From positions 1 through 61,184 of the forward strand of contig CASFMM010000007.1 of NCBI GenBank assembly GCA_949295765.1: a stretch of 61,184 nucleotides of DNA, given 5' to 3'. The translations under genes were made by a program, and so were the position numbers. Position 1 is the first letter of the stretch. Every line of letters starts with the position of its first letter. The notes beneath the pieces are model-generated. The model saw nothing but the letters and a program-made list of their open reading frames with translations. It was not told the DNA's origin and made no database searches. This stretch comes from an uncultured Methanomassiliicoccales archaeon (GTDB taxonomy: Archaea > Thermoplasmatota > Thermoplasmata > Methanomassiliicoccales > Methanomethylophilaceae). This document shows positions 41,508 through 49,875 of the stretch, in pieces.

Positions 41508-42617
41508 ATGCCGGGAGAGTTCGATCCCGCAGAGGAGCTCGGCCTGTTCCCCGACAGGATCTTCGTCTGCAACTGCCGCGGGTTCATCACCAAGAACAAC
41601 TACCTGAGGGACCTGTGCGCCAGGTTCATCCGCAACGGGGCGCACTTCTTCGACGTCCTCGTGAGGTACGACGAGCTCACCGCCTACGTCCTCGGCAGAG
41701 AGGAGGCCACGGCGGGCAACTTCGTCAAGTGGATCGTCCCGTTCCTGAAGGCCAACGGGGCGACTGACCATCTCATACACAGATTCGGCGCGGAGGACAT
41801 GCAGCTCATGCCGGGGGCCACCACGGCGTTCCGCTACATCGCCAGCCAGATGCCGTCCTTCATCAACACGTCCCTGTACGAGCACGGCATGATGAGCGTC
41901 TCCGAGCAGCTGGACACCCCCATGTGCGAGTCGTTCTGCACCAAGATGGAGGTGGACAAGGTCCAGTTCAGCAGGACCGAGTCCAGGAAGCTGAGGGAGA
42001 TGGCCGAGAGGATCTCGTCCCTCAGGATCCCGAAGGTGGAGTACGAGCTCAACGTCCCCATGGAGGTGGATGCTGCCGATGTCAAGATCATAAAGACCAT
42101 GGACGACGTGATCCAGAACCAGATCCCTGGACTGAACGCCATGAGCCTCATGGAGTCCGTGGTTCCGGTGACATCGCACAAGAAGGCCTACCAGCTCCTG
42201 GACATCAGGCGCCAGACCAACATCGACCTGGACAGCACGTTCTACCTGGGCAGCGACAACACCGACTTCCAGTCCCTCGACCTGGTCAGGGATGCGGGAG
42301 GGGTGTCGGTCGCGTTCAACGGGACGGACTTCGCCGTCAGGGGGAGCACGATCGCCATCCTGTCCAAGGACTCCACCGTCGGCGCGGTCTTCGCAGAGCA
42401 GTTCTTCAGCCGCGGCATAGAATCCGTCCTTGACCTGGCCCGCAACTGGGACAGGAAGTACCTGAAGGAGGCGGAGTTCCCCGACAGGAACCTGGTGGAC
42501 GCGATGCTCGCCGCGCACCCGAGGAAGCTGCCCGAGGTGTACATCGTCGACAGGAAGAACGTCGACGAGGTCGCCGCCAGGAGCGCTGAGTACAGGAAGA
42601 AGGTCCTCGGGGCCTGA
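41508..42617 (+). CDS. EhaR-like HAD-fold protein with altered nucleophile
   Basis: A 369-aa protein matching the family named after energy-converting hydrogenase A subunit R. The opening RIFVCNCRGFITKNN corresponds to VFVTDCEGPISKND in relatives as I know them, so the HAD nucleophile Asp is Asn and the following Glu is Arg here. The later HAD motif IV region reads YLGSDNTDFQSLDLVRDAGGVSVAFNGTDFA and looks intact. No eha genes are in the window. It is likely cotranscribed with the PurN-like gene. It may be a binding or regulatory protein. Confidence 0.65.
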   Translation: MPGEFDPAEELGLFPDRIFVCNCRGFITKNNYLRDLCARFIRNGAHFFDVLVRYDELTAYVLGREEATAGNFVKWIVPFLKANGATDHLIHRFGAEDMQLMPGATTAFRYIASQMPSFINTSLYEHGMMSVSEQLDTPMCESFCTKMEVDKVQFSRTESRKLREMAERISSLRIPKVEYELNVPMEVDAADVKIIKTMDDVIQNQIPGLNAMSLMESVVPVTSHKKAYQLLDIRRQTNIDLDSTFYLGSDNTDFQSLDLVRDAGGVSVAFNGTDFAVRGSTIAILSKDSTVGAVFAEQFFSRGIESVLDLARNWDRKYLKEAEFPDRNLVDAMLAAHPRKLPEVYIVDRKNVDEVAARSAEYRKKVLGA

Positions 42618-42704
42618 GAAGGGTCGAACCGGGTTGTAGTTACCAGAAGGGCTCGTTCCGACCTGGACAGACCGATATTCTTGCATTGTCAAAGAAACAT
42701 TTGT

Positions 42705-42960
42705 ATCAATAACGTCAGAAACGACGTTCGTCGGAGAAACGGGAAGTCCGAGTGCACCGTGACTTCACCCATCCGATGCATTCGGGACCGTCCCGACAGG
42801 AGGTGGAGATCTTGAAGATCCGAATCTATCTCTTCGAGGGTAGGACCAGGATACTGATCAGGACTTGTAAGGTCACGATCAAGATCCTGATCCACTGAAG
42901 TCTCGAGGTCTGATCCGCCTTAAGGATCCGGTCCCTTCGGGGACCTTCACACTCCTGACT
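42705..42960 (-). ncRNA. Candidate structured non-coding RNA (hairpin-rich, no known family)
   Basis: A segment of about 250 bp between the EhaR-like gene and tRNA-Glu has no credible protein but at least six inverted repeats. They are AACGTC/GACGTT (42711-42728), GAAGTC/GACTTC (42743-42766), TCGGGAC/GTCCCGA (42782-42796), GATCTT/AAGATC (42808-42820), a 12-bp stem with one bulge GATCAGGACTTG/CAAGATCCTGATC (42856-42892), and GGTCCC-TTCG-GGGACC (42930-42945). A TATA-like CTTTATATC on the minus strand at about 42977-42985 would start a transcript near 42955. I see no RNase P or SRP RNA signature. Confidence 0.4.
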
Positions 42961-43012
42961 GCTGATATGCAATCTTGATATAAAGATGTGAGCGCGGACT
43001 CAGAAGGATTGA

Positions 43013-43088
43013 TGGTGCTCTGGTCGGGATTCGAACCCGAGTGTCGGCCTCGAAAGGGCCGAATGATTGGCCGCTACACTACCAGAGC
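43013..43088 (-). tRNA. tRNA-Glu (UUC), CCA encoded
   Basis: On the minus strand, acceptor GCTCTGG pairs with CCAGAGC. The anticodon stem CGGCC/GGCCG holds the loop CTTTCGA with anticodon TTC. The T loop is GGTTCGAATCC. Discriminator A is followed by an encoded CCA at 43015-43013. A TATA element TTATAAATAAG (minus, about 43109-43119) lies upstream. Confidence 0.95.
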
Positions 43089-43241
43089 GTAAACAGAGCC
43101 ATCGCGACCTTATTTATAAGTGTATTGCCGACGCACACCATCGAACGCATAAGTTGGATGCCGCAGCGGTCCGAAAACCTCCACGGCGAAACCTTTTTAA
43201 TGTGTTCCCTTTAATAGCGCTCCATTATCGGAGTGATATAA

Positions 43242-43571
43242 ATGGCCGACAACGAACCGCTGGAGAGCCCGGATGAGGACGTAACACGTGTACGTCTTCC
43301 CAATATCAAGGAAGGTGAGATGTTCGGGATAGCGGATCAGCTTCTCGGTGCATCCAAGATCAAGGTCATGTGCGAGGACGGAGTCTCCCGCGTGGGACGC
43401 ATCCCCGGCAAGATCAAGAAGAGGATGTGGATAAGGGAGGGCGACCTCCTGATCATCTCCGTCTGGGACTTCCAACCCGACAAATGCGACGTCAGGTTCA
43501 GGTACACCAAGACCCAGGCAGTCAACCTCAGCAAGAGGGGCAAGGTCCCGAAGAACCTTGACATATTCTGA
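43242..43571 (+). CDS. Translation initiation factor aIF1A
   Basis: A 109-aa OB-fold factor that binds the A site of the small ribosomal subunit during initiation. The core VRLPNIKEGEMFGIADQLLGASKIKVMCEDG, RIPGKIKKRMWIREGDLLII and the basic, acidic-flanked ends are typical. GGAGTGAT lies upstream of the ATG. It is the first gene of an operon with the RIO1 kinase and the KH-domain protein, a common archaeal order for small-subunit assembly. Confidence 0.96.
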   Translation: MADNEPLESPDEDVTRVRLPNIKEGEMFGIADQLLGASKIKVMCEDGVSRVGRIPGKIKKRMWIREGDLLIISVWDFQPDKCDVRFRYTKTQAVNLSKRGKVPKNLDIF

Positions 43572-43584
43572 AGGGGAACACCAC

Positions 43585-44388
43585 ATGACCTCCTACGAGG
43601 AGGCGTACGCATACCTCGAGAGGCATGTGGACGCCCTCAAAACCAACCGCACCGGCGACGAGCGTCAGACCGATGCGGAGGTCTTCGACAAGAAGACCCT
43701 TCTCACCATCTACGACATGATGACCTCCGGGTACATCGACATGGTCCACTACCCGGTGTCCACCGGCAAGGAGGGCAACGTGTTCTACGTCACCGACGAG
43801 GACGGCGAGGGTTTCGCCCTCAAGATCTTCCGCACCTCCACATCCACCTTCAAGAGGGTGTCCAAGTACGTGGAGGGCGACCCCAGGTTCAGAGGGGTCA
43901 CCGGCAACAGGTGGAAGATGATCTACGCCTGGGTCAACAAGGAGTTCAAGAACCTCGCCAGGTACGCCGACGCCGGGATCCCGGTGCCCGAACCGATCAC
44001 ATTCGCCCAGAACTGCCTGCTCATGGAGTTCATCGGCGACGAGACCGGACCGTGCCCCCAGCTGAGGGACGTGGTCCTGGAGGACCCCACGGACACCTAC
44101 GACGAGGTGATATCGTTCATCATAGACGGATGGCAGGAGGCGCACCTGGTCCACGGGGACCTGAGCGAGTACAACATCCTGATGCAGGACGGGCAGCCGA
44201 TCATGATCGACGTCGGCCAGGCGATGACCACCGACCACTACAACGCCAAGGAGCTGCTGGAGAGGGACATCAGGAACATCAACGCGTTCTTCAGGAAGAG
44301 GGGCGCGGACGTCATAGACGACAAAGTGGTCTTCGAGGAGACCGTCAACGGGACGGACGACGAAGACGAGGAGGAGGAAGAGGAATGA
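43585..44388 (+). CDS. rio1: RIO1-type serine/threonine protein kinase
   Basis: A 267-aa atypical kinase required for late small-subunit maturation. Motifs are STGKEGNVF (residues 59-67, RIO1 nucleotide loop), HGDLSEYN (190-197, catalytic loop) and MIDVGQAM (metal-binding DxGQ near 209-212). The C-terminus is strongly acidic. Its stop overlaps the next gene (ATGA). It belongs to the aIF1A-rio1-KH cluster. Confidence 0.95.
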   Translation: MTSYEEAYAYLERHVDALKTNRTGDERQTDAEVFDKKTLLTIYDMMTSGYIDMVHYPVSTGKEGNVFYVTDEDGEGFALKIFRTSTSTFKRVSKYVEGDPRFRGVTGNRWKMIYAWVNKEFKNLARYADAGIPVPEPITFAQNCLLMEFIGDETGPCPQLRDVVLEDPTDTYDEVISFIIDGWQEAHLVHGDLSEYNILMQDGQPIMIDVGQAMTTDHYNAKELLERDIRNINAFFRKRGADVIDDKVVFEETVNGTDDEDEEEEEE

Positions 44389-44933
44389 GATCCATCAGGA
44401 TACCCGCCGACAGGGTGGGCACGCTCATCGGAAAGGGCGGGGAGACGAAGAAGACCCTCCAAGAGATTTCCGGAATCAAGCTCGACATCGACACCGAGGA
44501 GGGCGAGGTCCTGATCCACGACGACGTGGAGCTCGAGGACCCGGTCATGGCGCTGAAGATCCAGGACGTCATCAAGGCCGTCGGCAGGGGGTTCAACCCG
44601 GAGAAGGCAATGAGGCTGTTCGACGACGACGAGTACCTGGAGGTCGTCGACCTGAAGGAGTTCGTCGGCGAGAGGAGCAACCAGATCACCAGGATCAGGG
44701 GGAGGCTCATCGGCAAGGACGGCAAGACCCGCAGGATCATCGAGGACCTCACCGGGTGCGACATGATGATCTACGGCAACACGGTCTCGCTGATCGGCAA
44801 CTCCATCAGCCTCCCGGTGGCCAAGCACGCGGTCGAGCTCATCCTGCAGGGAAGCGAGCACGCCACGGTGTACCACTACCTGGAGAGCCAGCGCCCCAGG
44901 CTCAGGATCGCCGAGATGGGATTCGACCTGTGA
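44385..44933 (+). CDS. KH-domain ribosome-assembly protein (Dim2/Pno1-like)
   Basis: A 182-aa RNA-binding protein with two KH domains. The first has VGTLIGKGGETKKTLQEISG (residues 11-30), the second RGRLIGKDGKTRRIIEDLTG (about 104-123). It is the archaeal relative of eukaryotic Pno1/Dim2, which binds the 3' region of small-subunit rRNA and partners with Nob1. It overlaps rio1 by 4 bp. Confidence 0.93.
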   Translation: MRSIRIPADRVGTLIGKGGETKKTLQEISGIKLDIDTEEGEVLIHDDVELEDPVMALKIQDVIKAVGRGFNPEKAMRLFDDDEYLEVVDLKEFVGERSNQITRIRGRLIGKDGKTRRIIEDLTGCDMMIYGNTVSLIGNSISLPVAKHAVELILQGSEHATVYHYLESQRPRLRIAEMGFDL

Positions 44934-44942
44934 GGTGACGGA

Positions 44943-46053
44943 ATGGAGGAGTGGATCTACGAGAACCACGACAAGGCCAAGGCCCTCGCCGAGATGGGGC
45001 TGTGCGACCACTGCCTCGGACGCATGTTCGGGAAGATCGGCACAGGCACCACCAACGTGAACAGGGGCCTGGACATCCGCGAGGCCCTTGCGGAGGAGGG
45101 CGTGGACGCCCCCGCCGCCGAGTTCTGCCCGCTGTGCGAGAACGTCTTCGAGCTCCTGGACAGGTTCGCCGACGCCGCCGTCGAGGCTATGGACGGCATA
45201 GAGTCGGACAACTTCCTCATCGGCACCAGGGTCGAGCCCGAGATAGTCCAGAGGGAGAAGGAGCTGTGGGAGCAGTACGGCCTGGAGCAGGCCGAGCCCA
45301 TCAAGGCCGAGCTCAACCGCGAGATCGGGAAGCTGGCCCTGCCCAAGATGCACCGCCCGGTGGAGTTCAAGAACCCCCAGGTCGTCGCTCTCGTGGACAC
45401 CCGCTTCGCCGATGTGTCGATAGACATCGCGCCCGTGTTCATCGCGGGACGCTACAACAAGTTCAGCCGCGAGATACCTCAGACAATCTGGCCCTGCAGG
45501 GTCTGCCACGGCAAGGGGTGCGACCACTGCCACGGCAAGGGCAAGATGTACGACACCTCCGTGCAGGAGATCATCGGCGACGTCGCGCTCGAGATGATCG
45601 GCGGCACCGAGCACTTCTTCCACGGCATGGGCAGGGAGGACATCGACGCCCGCATGCTGGGCGACGGGAGGCCGTTCGTGCTCGAGATAAGCAGCCCCAG
45701 GAAGAGGCGCATAGACCTCGACGAGCTCAAGAGGAGGTCCGACAACGAGCTCGCCGCGTTCCAGGACCTGCACTACGTGCAGCGCGAGGCGGTGGAGAGG
45801 TACAAGGAGGCCGCGGCGGACAAGGTCTACCGCGTGCACGTGCTCGCAGAGGGTAAAGTTAATAAAGAGGCAGTAATTGAGGTTGCCTTATCGTTCAAGA
45901 ACGCCAATATAGATCAGAGGACTCCAGACGTACGTGAAGGAGTTCGTGTCCGGAGACGACGGACGCAGCACCCCGAGCTTCTCGGAGAGACTCGGTGTGC
46001 AGTGCAGGGTCGAGACCCTCGACGTGTTGGCGATCAACTATCACGAACCATGA
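44943..46053 (+). pseudogene. Pus10 tRNA pseudouridine synthase, internally deleted and frameshifted
   Basis: Pus10 makes pseudouridine 54/55 in the T loop of archaeal tRNAs. Residues 1-328 read normally: Cys pairs CDHC and CPLC, a zinc-like CRVCHGKGCDHC, catalytic D235 in REDIDARML, up to NANIDQRTP. Family members then continue for roughly 50 residues before the last motif. Here the last motif (GLQTYVKEFVSGDDGRS ... LAINYHEP, TGA 46051) follows at once but in another frame. The join at 45919-45926 has GGACTCC, which could belong to either side. The uncorrected frame ends at 46061. Confidence 0.8.
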
Positions 46054-46062
46054 GGGATTGAA

Positions 46063-46356
46063 ATGCAGAGATCCAGAGGAACAAGGACGAAAACCCGCAA
46101 CGTCCTCAAGAAGAAGGTAAGGGCACGCGGCCTTTCACCCATCACCAAAGGCCTTCAGACATTCGAGGCCGGAGAGAAGGTCAACATCATCATCGACCCC
46201 AGCATCCACAAGGGGATGCCGTTCTCCAGGTTCCACGGACTGACCGGTGTCATCATCGGACCCAGGGGAAGCGCCTACGAGGTCAGCGTCAAGGACGGCA
46301 ACAAGACCAAGATCGTCGTCGCCCGCCCCGAGCACCTTGTGAAGAACGTCAACTGA
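46063..46356 (+). CDS. Ribosomal protein eL21
   Basis: A 97-aa large-subunit protein with the family pattern SRGTRTKTRNVLKKK (residues 3-17), GLSPITKGLQTFEAGEKVNIIIDPSIHKGMP and FHGLTGVIIGPRGSAYEV. It starts the widely conserved archaeal order eL21-rpo4-DUF655-rsmA, which is complete here. Confidence 0.97.
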   Translation: MQRSRGTRTKTRNVLKKKVRARGLSPITKGLQTFEAGEKVNIIIDPSIHKGMPFSRFHGLTGVIIGPRGSAYEVSVKDGNKTKIVVARPEHLVKNVN

Positions 46357-46372
46357 AACGGGTGAAATGGAC

Positions 46373-46699
46373 ATGTCTGAGCAGTACGTCACACTGGCCC
46401 AAGTGAGGGAACTCCTCGAAGCTGAGGCTGAGATCAGGGGATACGACAACCTCCTCCAGTCGCAGAAGGCCGCACTGGACCATGCCCAGACGGTCTGCAG
46501 CATCTCCCTCGAACAGGCCAACGCCATCATCGACGAGGTCAAGCAGATCGACATCGTCAGCGATGCCGTTGCCCTGAAAATCGCGGACCTCCTCCCCAGA
46601 TACCCGGAGGATGTCCGCGCTATCTTTTCCAAAGAGAGGGTCACACTCGAGCCTCAGCAGATCCAGCAGATAATCGACATCGTTGAGAAGCACATCTGA
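46373..46699 (+). CDS. rpoF: RNA polymerase subunit Rpo4 (RpoF)
   Basis: A 108-aa stalk subunit that pairs with Rpo7 and helps open-complex formation and RNA binding. It has the helical HRDC-like C-terminus, including YPEDVRAIFSKERVTLEPQQIQQIIDIVEKHI. ATG 46373 is preferred over ATG 46367 because GGTGA at 46361-46365 is better spaced for it. Confidence 0.94.
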   Translation: MSEQYVTLAQVRELLEAEAEIRGYDNLLQSQKAALDHAQTVCSISLEQANAIIDEVKQIDIVSDAVALKIADLLPRYPEDVRAIFSKERVTLEPQQIQQIIDIVEKHI

Positions 46700-46713
46700 A
46701 GGGAGTGATCCCC

Positions 46714-47265
46714 TTGGAAGACTACGCATACATCCTCGATTATCTGCCGCAGGGCGCCACCGGCGGAGGTTTCTCCAGAAGGGAGCCCGTCTGCTACGCC
46801 GTCGGGGACGAGGAGTTCAAGCTTTTCGAGCTCGTCCCCAAGGCTGGTGTCCAGGTGGACATCGGTGTCAGGACCTACATCGGCAAGGACTCCGCGGAGG
46901 TCAAGCGCGACATCATAGACCATGTCAAGAGGCGCATCAACTACAACGACCTCACCAACAACGCGCAGGCCGAGCTGGAGTACGCCATAAGCGACATCGT
47001 CGTCTCGAAGCAGAGCCGCTTCATCAGGTTCTTCAACGAGGCGGAGGGCATCAGCATGCGCAAGCACATGCTGGAGGAGCTCCCCGGACTCGGCAAGAAG
47101 TCCATGACCGCCATCCTCGACGAGAGGAAGAAGGGCAACTTCAAGGACTTCGCCGACCTGGCCGAGAGGACCGGTGTCAAGAACCCCGAGAAGCTCATCG
47201 TCGCGCGCATCATGCTCGAGATCTCCGACCCCGAGAGGAAGCGCTACCTCTTCGTGTCGAGATGA
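46714..47265 (+). CDS. DUF655 RNA-binding HhH protein
   Basis: A 183-aa archaeal protein with an N-terminal S1-like part (LEDYAYILDYLPQG) and a C-terminal helix-hairpin-helix (LEELPGLGKKSMTAILDERKKG). Function is unproven; its fixed place before rsmA suggests rRNA processing. TTG 46714 is the likely start because GGGAG is 8 nt upstream and family members begin with MEDYAY; the in-frame GTG 46705 is less well placed. Confidence 0.9.
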   Translation: MEDYAYILDYLPQGATGGGFSRREPVCYAVGDEEFKLFELVPKAGVQVDIGVRTYIGKDSAEVKRDIIDHVKRRINYNDLTNNAQAELEYAISDIVVSKQSRFIRFFNEAEGISMRKHMLEELPGLGKKSMTAILDERKKGNFKDFADLAERTGVKNPEKLIVARIMLEISDPERKRYLFVSR

Positions 47266-48044
47266 CGGACACTGGCAGGCTCATCGCCGAGACCGGCATC
47301 GTCCCGAAGAAGAGCAAGGGACAGAACTTCCTGATAGACGGCAGGGTGGCCGACAGGCACATCTCGTACGCCGGGATCCGCGAAGGGGACCGCGTCCTCG
47401 AGGTCGGCCCCGGACTCGGGATCCTCACCGAGAGGATGGTCGACCTCCCGTGCGATCTGACATGCATTGAGCTGGACGACATCCTGGCGGAGTACATCAC
47501 GGAGACCTTCGGCGACAGGCTCACGCTCATCCACGGGGATGCCGTGAAGGTCCGGTTCCCGGAGTTCGACGTGTTCGTGAGCAACCTCCCGTACAGCGTC
47601 TCCACACCGATCATTTTCAAGCTTCTCGACCATGACTTCAGGACCGCCGTGGTGATGGTGCAGAAGGAGTTCGCGGACCGCATGGTCGCCGATGTCGGCA
47701 GCCCGGACTACTCCAGGCTCACCGTCAACCTGTTCTACCGCGCGGACTGCGAGATCATGGAGACCGTGCCGGCATCCAGGTTCAACCCCCGCCCCAAGGT
47801 GGACTCCGCCCTCGTGAGGATAACCCCCCGCAAGGCGCCGTTCGACGTGATCGACGAGAAGCTCTTCTTCAAGGTCACCGAGATCACATTCAACCACCGC
47901 AGGAAGAAGATAGGCACCTCCCTGAAATCGGCCGGACTCGTGAAGCCCGACTGGGACATCCCCTATCTCGACGAGAGGGTGGAGAACCTCCGCCCGGCGG
48001 AGATCGCCGAGATCGCCGACGCCATCCACAAAGCCAGGTCGTGA
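47262..48044 (+). CDS. rsmA: rRNA adenine dimethyltransferase RsmA/Dim1
   Basis: A 260-aa SAM-dependent enzyme that dimethylates two adjacent adenines near the 3' end of 16S rRNA. Motifs: SKGQNFLID (17-27 region), VLEVGPGLGILTE (SAM motif I), CIELDD (motif II) and VSNLPYSVSTP (catalytic motif IV NLPY). It overlaps DUF655 by 4 bp and closes the operon. Confidence 0.96.
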   Translation: MTDTGRLIAETGIVPKKSKGQNFLIDGRVADRHISYAGIREGDRVLEVGPGLGILTERMVDLPCDLTCIELDDILAEYITETFGDRLTLIHGDAVKVRFPEFDVFVSNLPYSVSTPIIFKLLDHDFRTAVVMVQKEFADRMVADVGSPDYSRLTVNLFYRADCEIMETVPASRFNPRPKVDSALVRITPRKAPFDVIDEKLFFKVTEITFNHRRKKIGTSLKSAGLVKPDWDIPYLDERVENLRPAEIAEIADAIHKARS

Positions 48045-48114
48045 GCCACCGGACACCGATCCGACGACCGTCGGTTAGGTTGAAATACAATATCTTGTAT
48101 AATCGCGGAACATC

Positions 48115-48828
48115 ATGAAACACGACCACATAGCCAGGCGCATGCTGGTTTTCGCGGTGGGGCTTCTGGTGATCTCCCTGAGCATCGGGTTCATCACCAA
48201 GGCGTCCCTGGGCACGCCGCCCATCTCGTCGATCCCGTACAGCCTGTCTCTGATATTCCCCTCCCTGACACTGGGCAACTTCACCATACTGTACAGCCTG
48301 CTGCTCGTGTTCCTGCAGCTGGTCATCCTCGGGAAGCAGGCGGACAAGATCAACCTGGGGCTCCAGGTCATCATCTCCTTCGTCTTCGGATACTTCATAG
48401 ACTTCGGACTGATGGTCCTCGGCGACTTCTCCCCCGACATCTACTGGGAGAGGATCGCCTGCGTGCTCATCGGATGCTGCGGACTCGCCTTCGGCGTCTA
48501 TCTGCAGATCATCGCCGACTTCACCATGGTCCCCGGAGACGGCTTCGCCTACGCCCTCTCCGTGAGGATCAAGAAGAAGCCCTACAGGGTCGTGCGCGTA
48601 TCGTCCGACGTGACCATGATCGTCATCGCCGCCATCCTCGGATTCGTCGCCATGGGCAACACCGGAGGGGTCCGCGAGGGGACGGTGATCTGCGCGCTCC
48701 TTGTGGGAACCATCGCGGGAGTGTACTTCAGCAGGCTCAGATGGCTCACGGCCAGGCTCATCCCCCAGGAGGCGGAGGGGCAGAAGGTCCCGTCCAACGG
48801 ATCGGAGGGTACCGATGCAAGCAGCTGA
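48115..48828 (+). CDS. YczE/YitT-like membrane protein
   Basis: A 237-aa integral membrane protein with six or so hydrophobic segments. The pattern GFITKASLGTPPISSIPYSLSLI (near residues 25-47) and DFTMVPGDGFAYALS is that of the YczE/DUF6198 family, whose function is unknown. A TATA-like AATACAATAT at 48079-48088 precedes it. Its last 14 bp overlap the start of a MarR-type gene, which may control it. Confidence 0.8.
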   Translation: MKHDHIARRMLVFAVGLLVISLSIGFITKASLGTPPISSIPYSLSLIFPSLTLGNFTILYSLLLVFLQLVILGKQADKINLGLQVIISFVFGYFIDFGLMVLGDFSPDIYWERIACVLIGCCGLAFGVYLQIIADFTMVPGDGFAYALSVRIKKKPYRVVRVSSDVTMIVIAAILGFVAMGNTGGVREGTVICALLVGTIAGVYFSRLRWLTARLIPQEAEGQKVPSNGSEGTDASS

Positions 48829-49270
48829 CGACAGGTACCGCATCATGGTCAGGCAGTTCCAGAGGGTGGGCCGCCTCATGATGCAGGGGAGGGACAGGGA
48901 CCTTGAGGACCTGGGACTCACGTCCATACAGGCCGACGCCCTCCTGTTCTTCGACAGGTATCCCCACAGCCAGATCAACGGGCTCCGCGACCACTTGAAC
49001 GTCAGCCATCAGGCGGCCTGCGGACTGGTGGACCGCATGAAGACGAAGGGCCTGCTGGACGTCGAGGTGTCCGGTGAGGATGCCAGGGCGAAGACGGTGT
49101 CCCTCTCCGAGATCGGGCACAAGGTGTGCGACGACCTCAAGATGAGGGGTTCTTCGGCTGGTCACGCGGCGTTCGACTGCCTCACATCCGATGAGATCGA
49201 CAGGCTGGCGGAAACCCTGGACAAGATCGAGACGTACATGAGGAGGGAGGTCGACGGGAATGGACTTTGA
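48815..49270 (+). CDS. MarR family transcriptional regulator
   Basis: A 151-aa winged-helix regulator: dimerisation helix YRIMVRQFQRVGRLMMQG, recognition helix in GLRDHLNVSHQAACGLVDRMKTKGLLD (about 58-84), wing SGEDARAKTVSLSEIG. Its start overlaps the YczE-like gene and its end overlaps the acetyltransferase gene by 11 bp. The three likely form one transcript. Confidence 0.88.
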   Translation: MQAADDRYRIMVRQFQRVGRLMMQGRDRDLEDLGLTSIQADALLFFDRYPHSQINGLRDHLNVSHQAACGLVDRMKTKGLLDVEVSGEDARAKTVSLSEIGHKVCDDLKMRGSSAGHAAFDCLTSDEIDRLAETLDKIETYMRREVDGNGL

Positions 49271-49835
49271 CGAGTTCAGAGCGTACATGGCCAGCGGAAG
49301 GTCCACCGGGGAGAATCCCGAGATGCCGCGGATGCTGAACGACCTCAACGACAGGGCCCGCAGGATCATGGGCGAGCTCAACAGCGGATACCACCCGATG
49401 GACGAGATCCGCGAGCTCTTCTCGAAGCTCATCGGATCCGATGTCGACCCGCTCTTCAGGCTGTTCCCTCCGTTCTACACGGACTGCGGCATCAACACCA
49501 GGGTCGGCAGGAACGTGTTCATCAACTCCGGATGCTGCTTCCAGGACCAGGGAGGCATAGAGATCGGGGACGATGTGCTCATAGGGCACATGGTCGTCCT
49601 GGCGACTCTCAACCACGAGCTGGAGCCGTCCAGACGTGAGAGCCTGTTACCCGAACCCATCAGGATAGGGAACAGGGTCTGGATCGGATCCCACTCCACC
49701 ATCCTCCCCGGCGTCACCGTCGGGGACGGCGCGGTTGTCGCCGCAGGGGCCGTGGTGACCAGGGACGTCCCTCCGAACACGATCGTGGCGGGTGTCCCGG
49801 CCAAGGTCGTCAAGACGATCGTTCCCGAGTCGTGA
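49260..49835 (+). CDS. Sugar O-acetyltransferase (left-handed beta-helix)
   Basis: A 191-aa maltose/galactoside acetyltransferase-like protein with an N-terminal helical part, then hexapeptide repeats including INSGCCFQDQGGIEIGDDVLIG, the catalytic His in LATLNHELEP, and [33 protein letters not shown]. It is related by eye to the gene at 22007-22567. It is coupled to the MarR gene by overlap. Confidence 0.88.
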   Translation: MDFDEFRAYMASGRSTGENPEMPRMLNDLNDRARRIMGELNSGYHPMDEIRELFSKLIGSDVDPLFRLFPPFYTDCGINTRVGRNVFINSGCCFQDQGGIEIGDDVLIGHMVVLATLNHELEPSRRESLLPEPIRIGNRVWIGSHSTILPGVTVGDGAVVAAGAVVTRDVPPNTIVAGVPAKVVKTIVPES

Positions 49836-49875
49836 ACTGGTTATATGCCAGAAGACGATATGGCCCTCCGATCAC

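Noticed and set aside
42689-42895. 68-codon frame inside the hairpin-rich segment
   Set aside because: It starts with GTG without a ribosome site, uses AT-ending codons unlike neighbours, and overlaps strong inverted repeats; no family similarity.
42930-42945. UUCG hairpin as simple terminator of tRNA-Glu
   Set aside because: It is about 70 bp past the tRNA end with no U-run after it on the minus strand; it fits better as part of the hairpin cluster.
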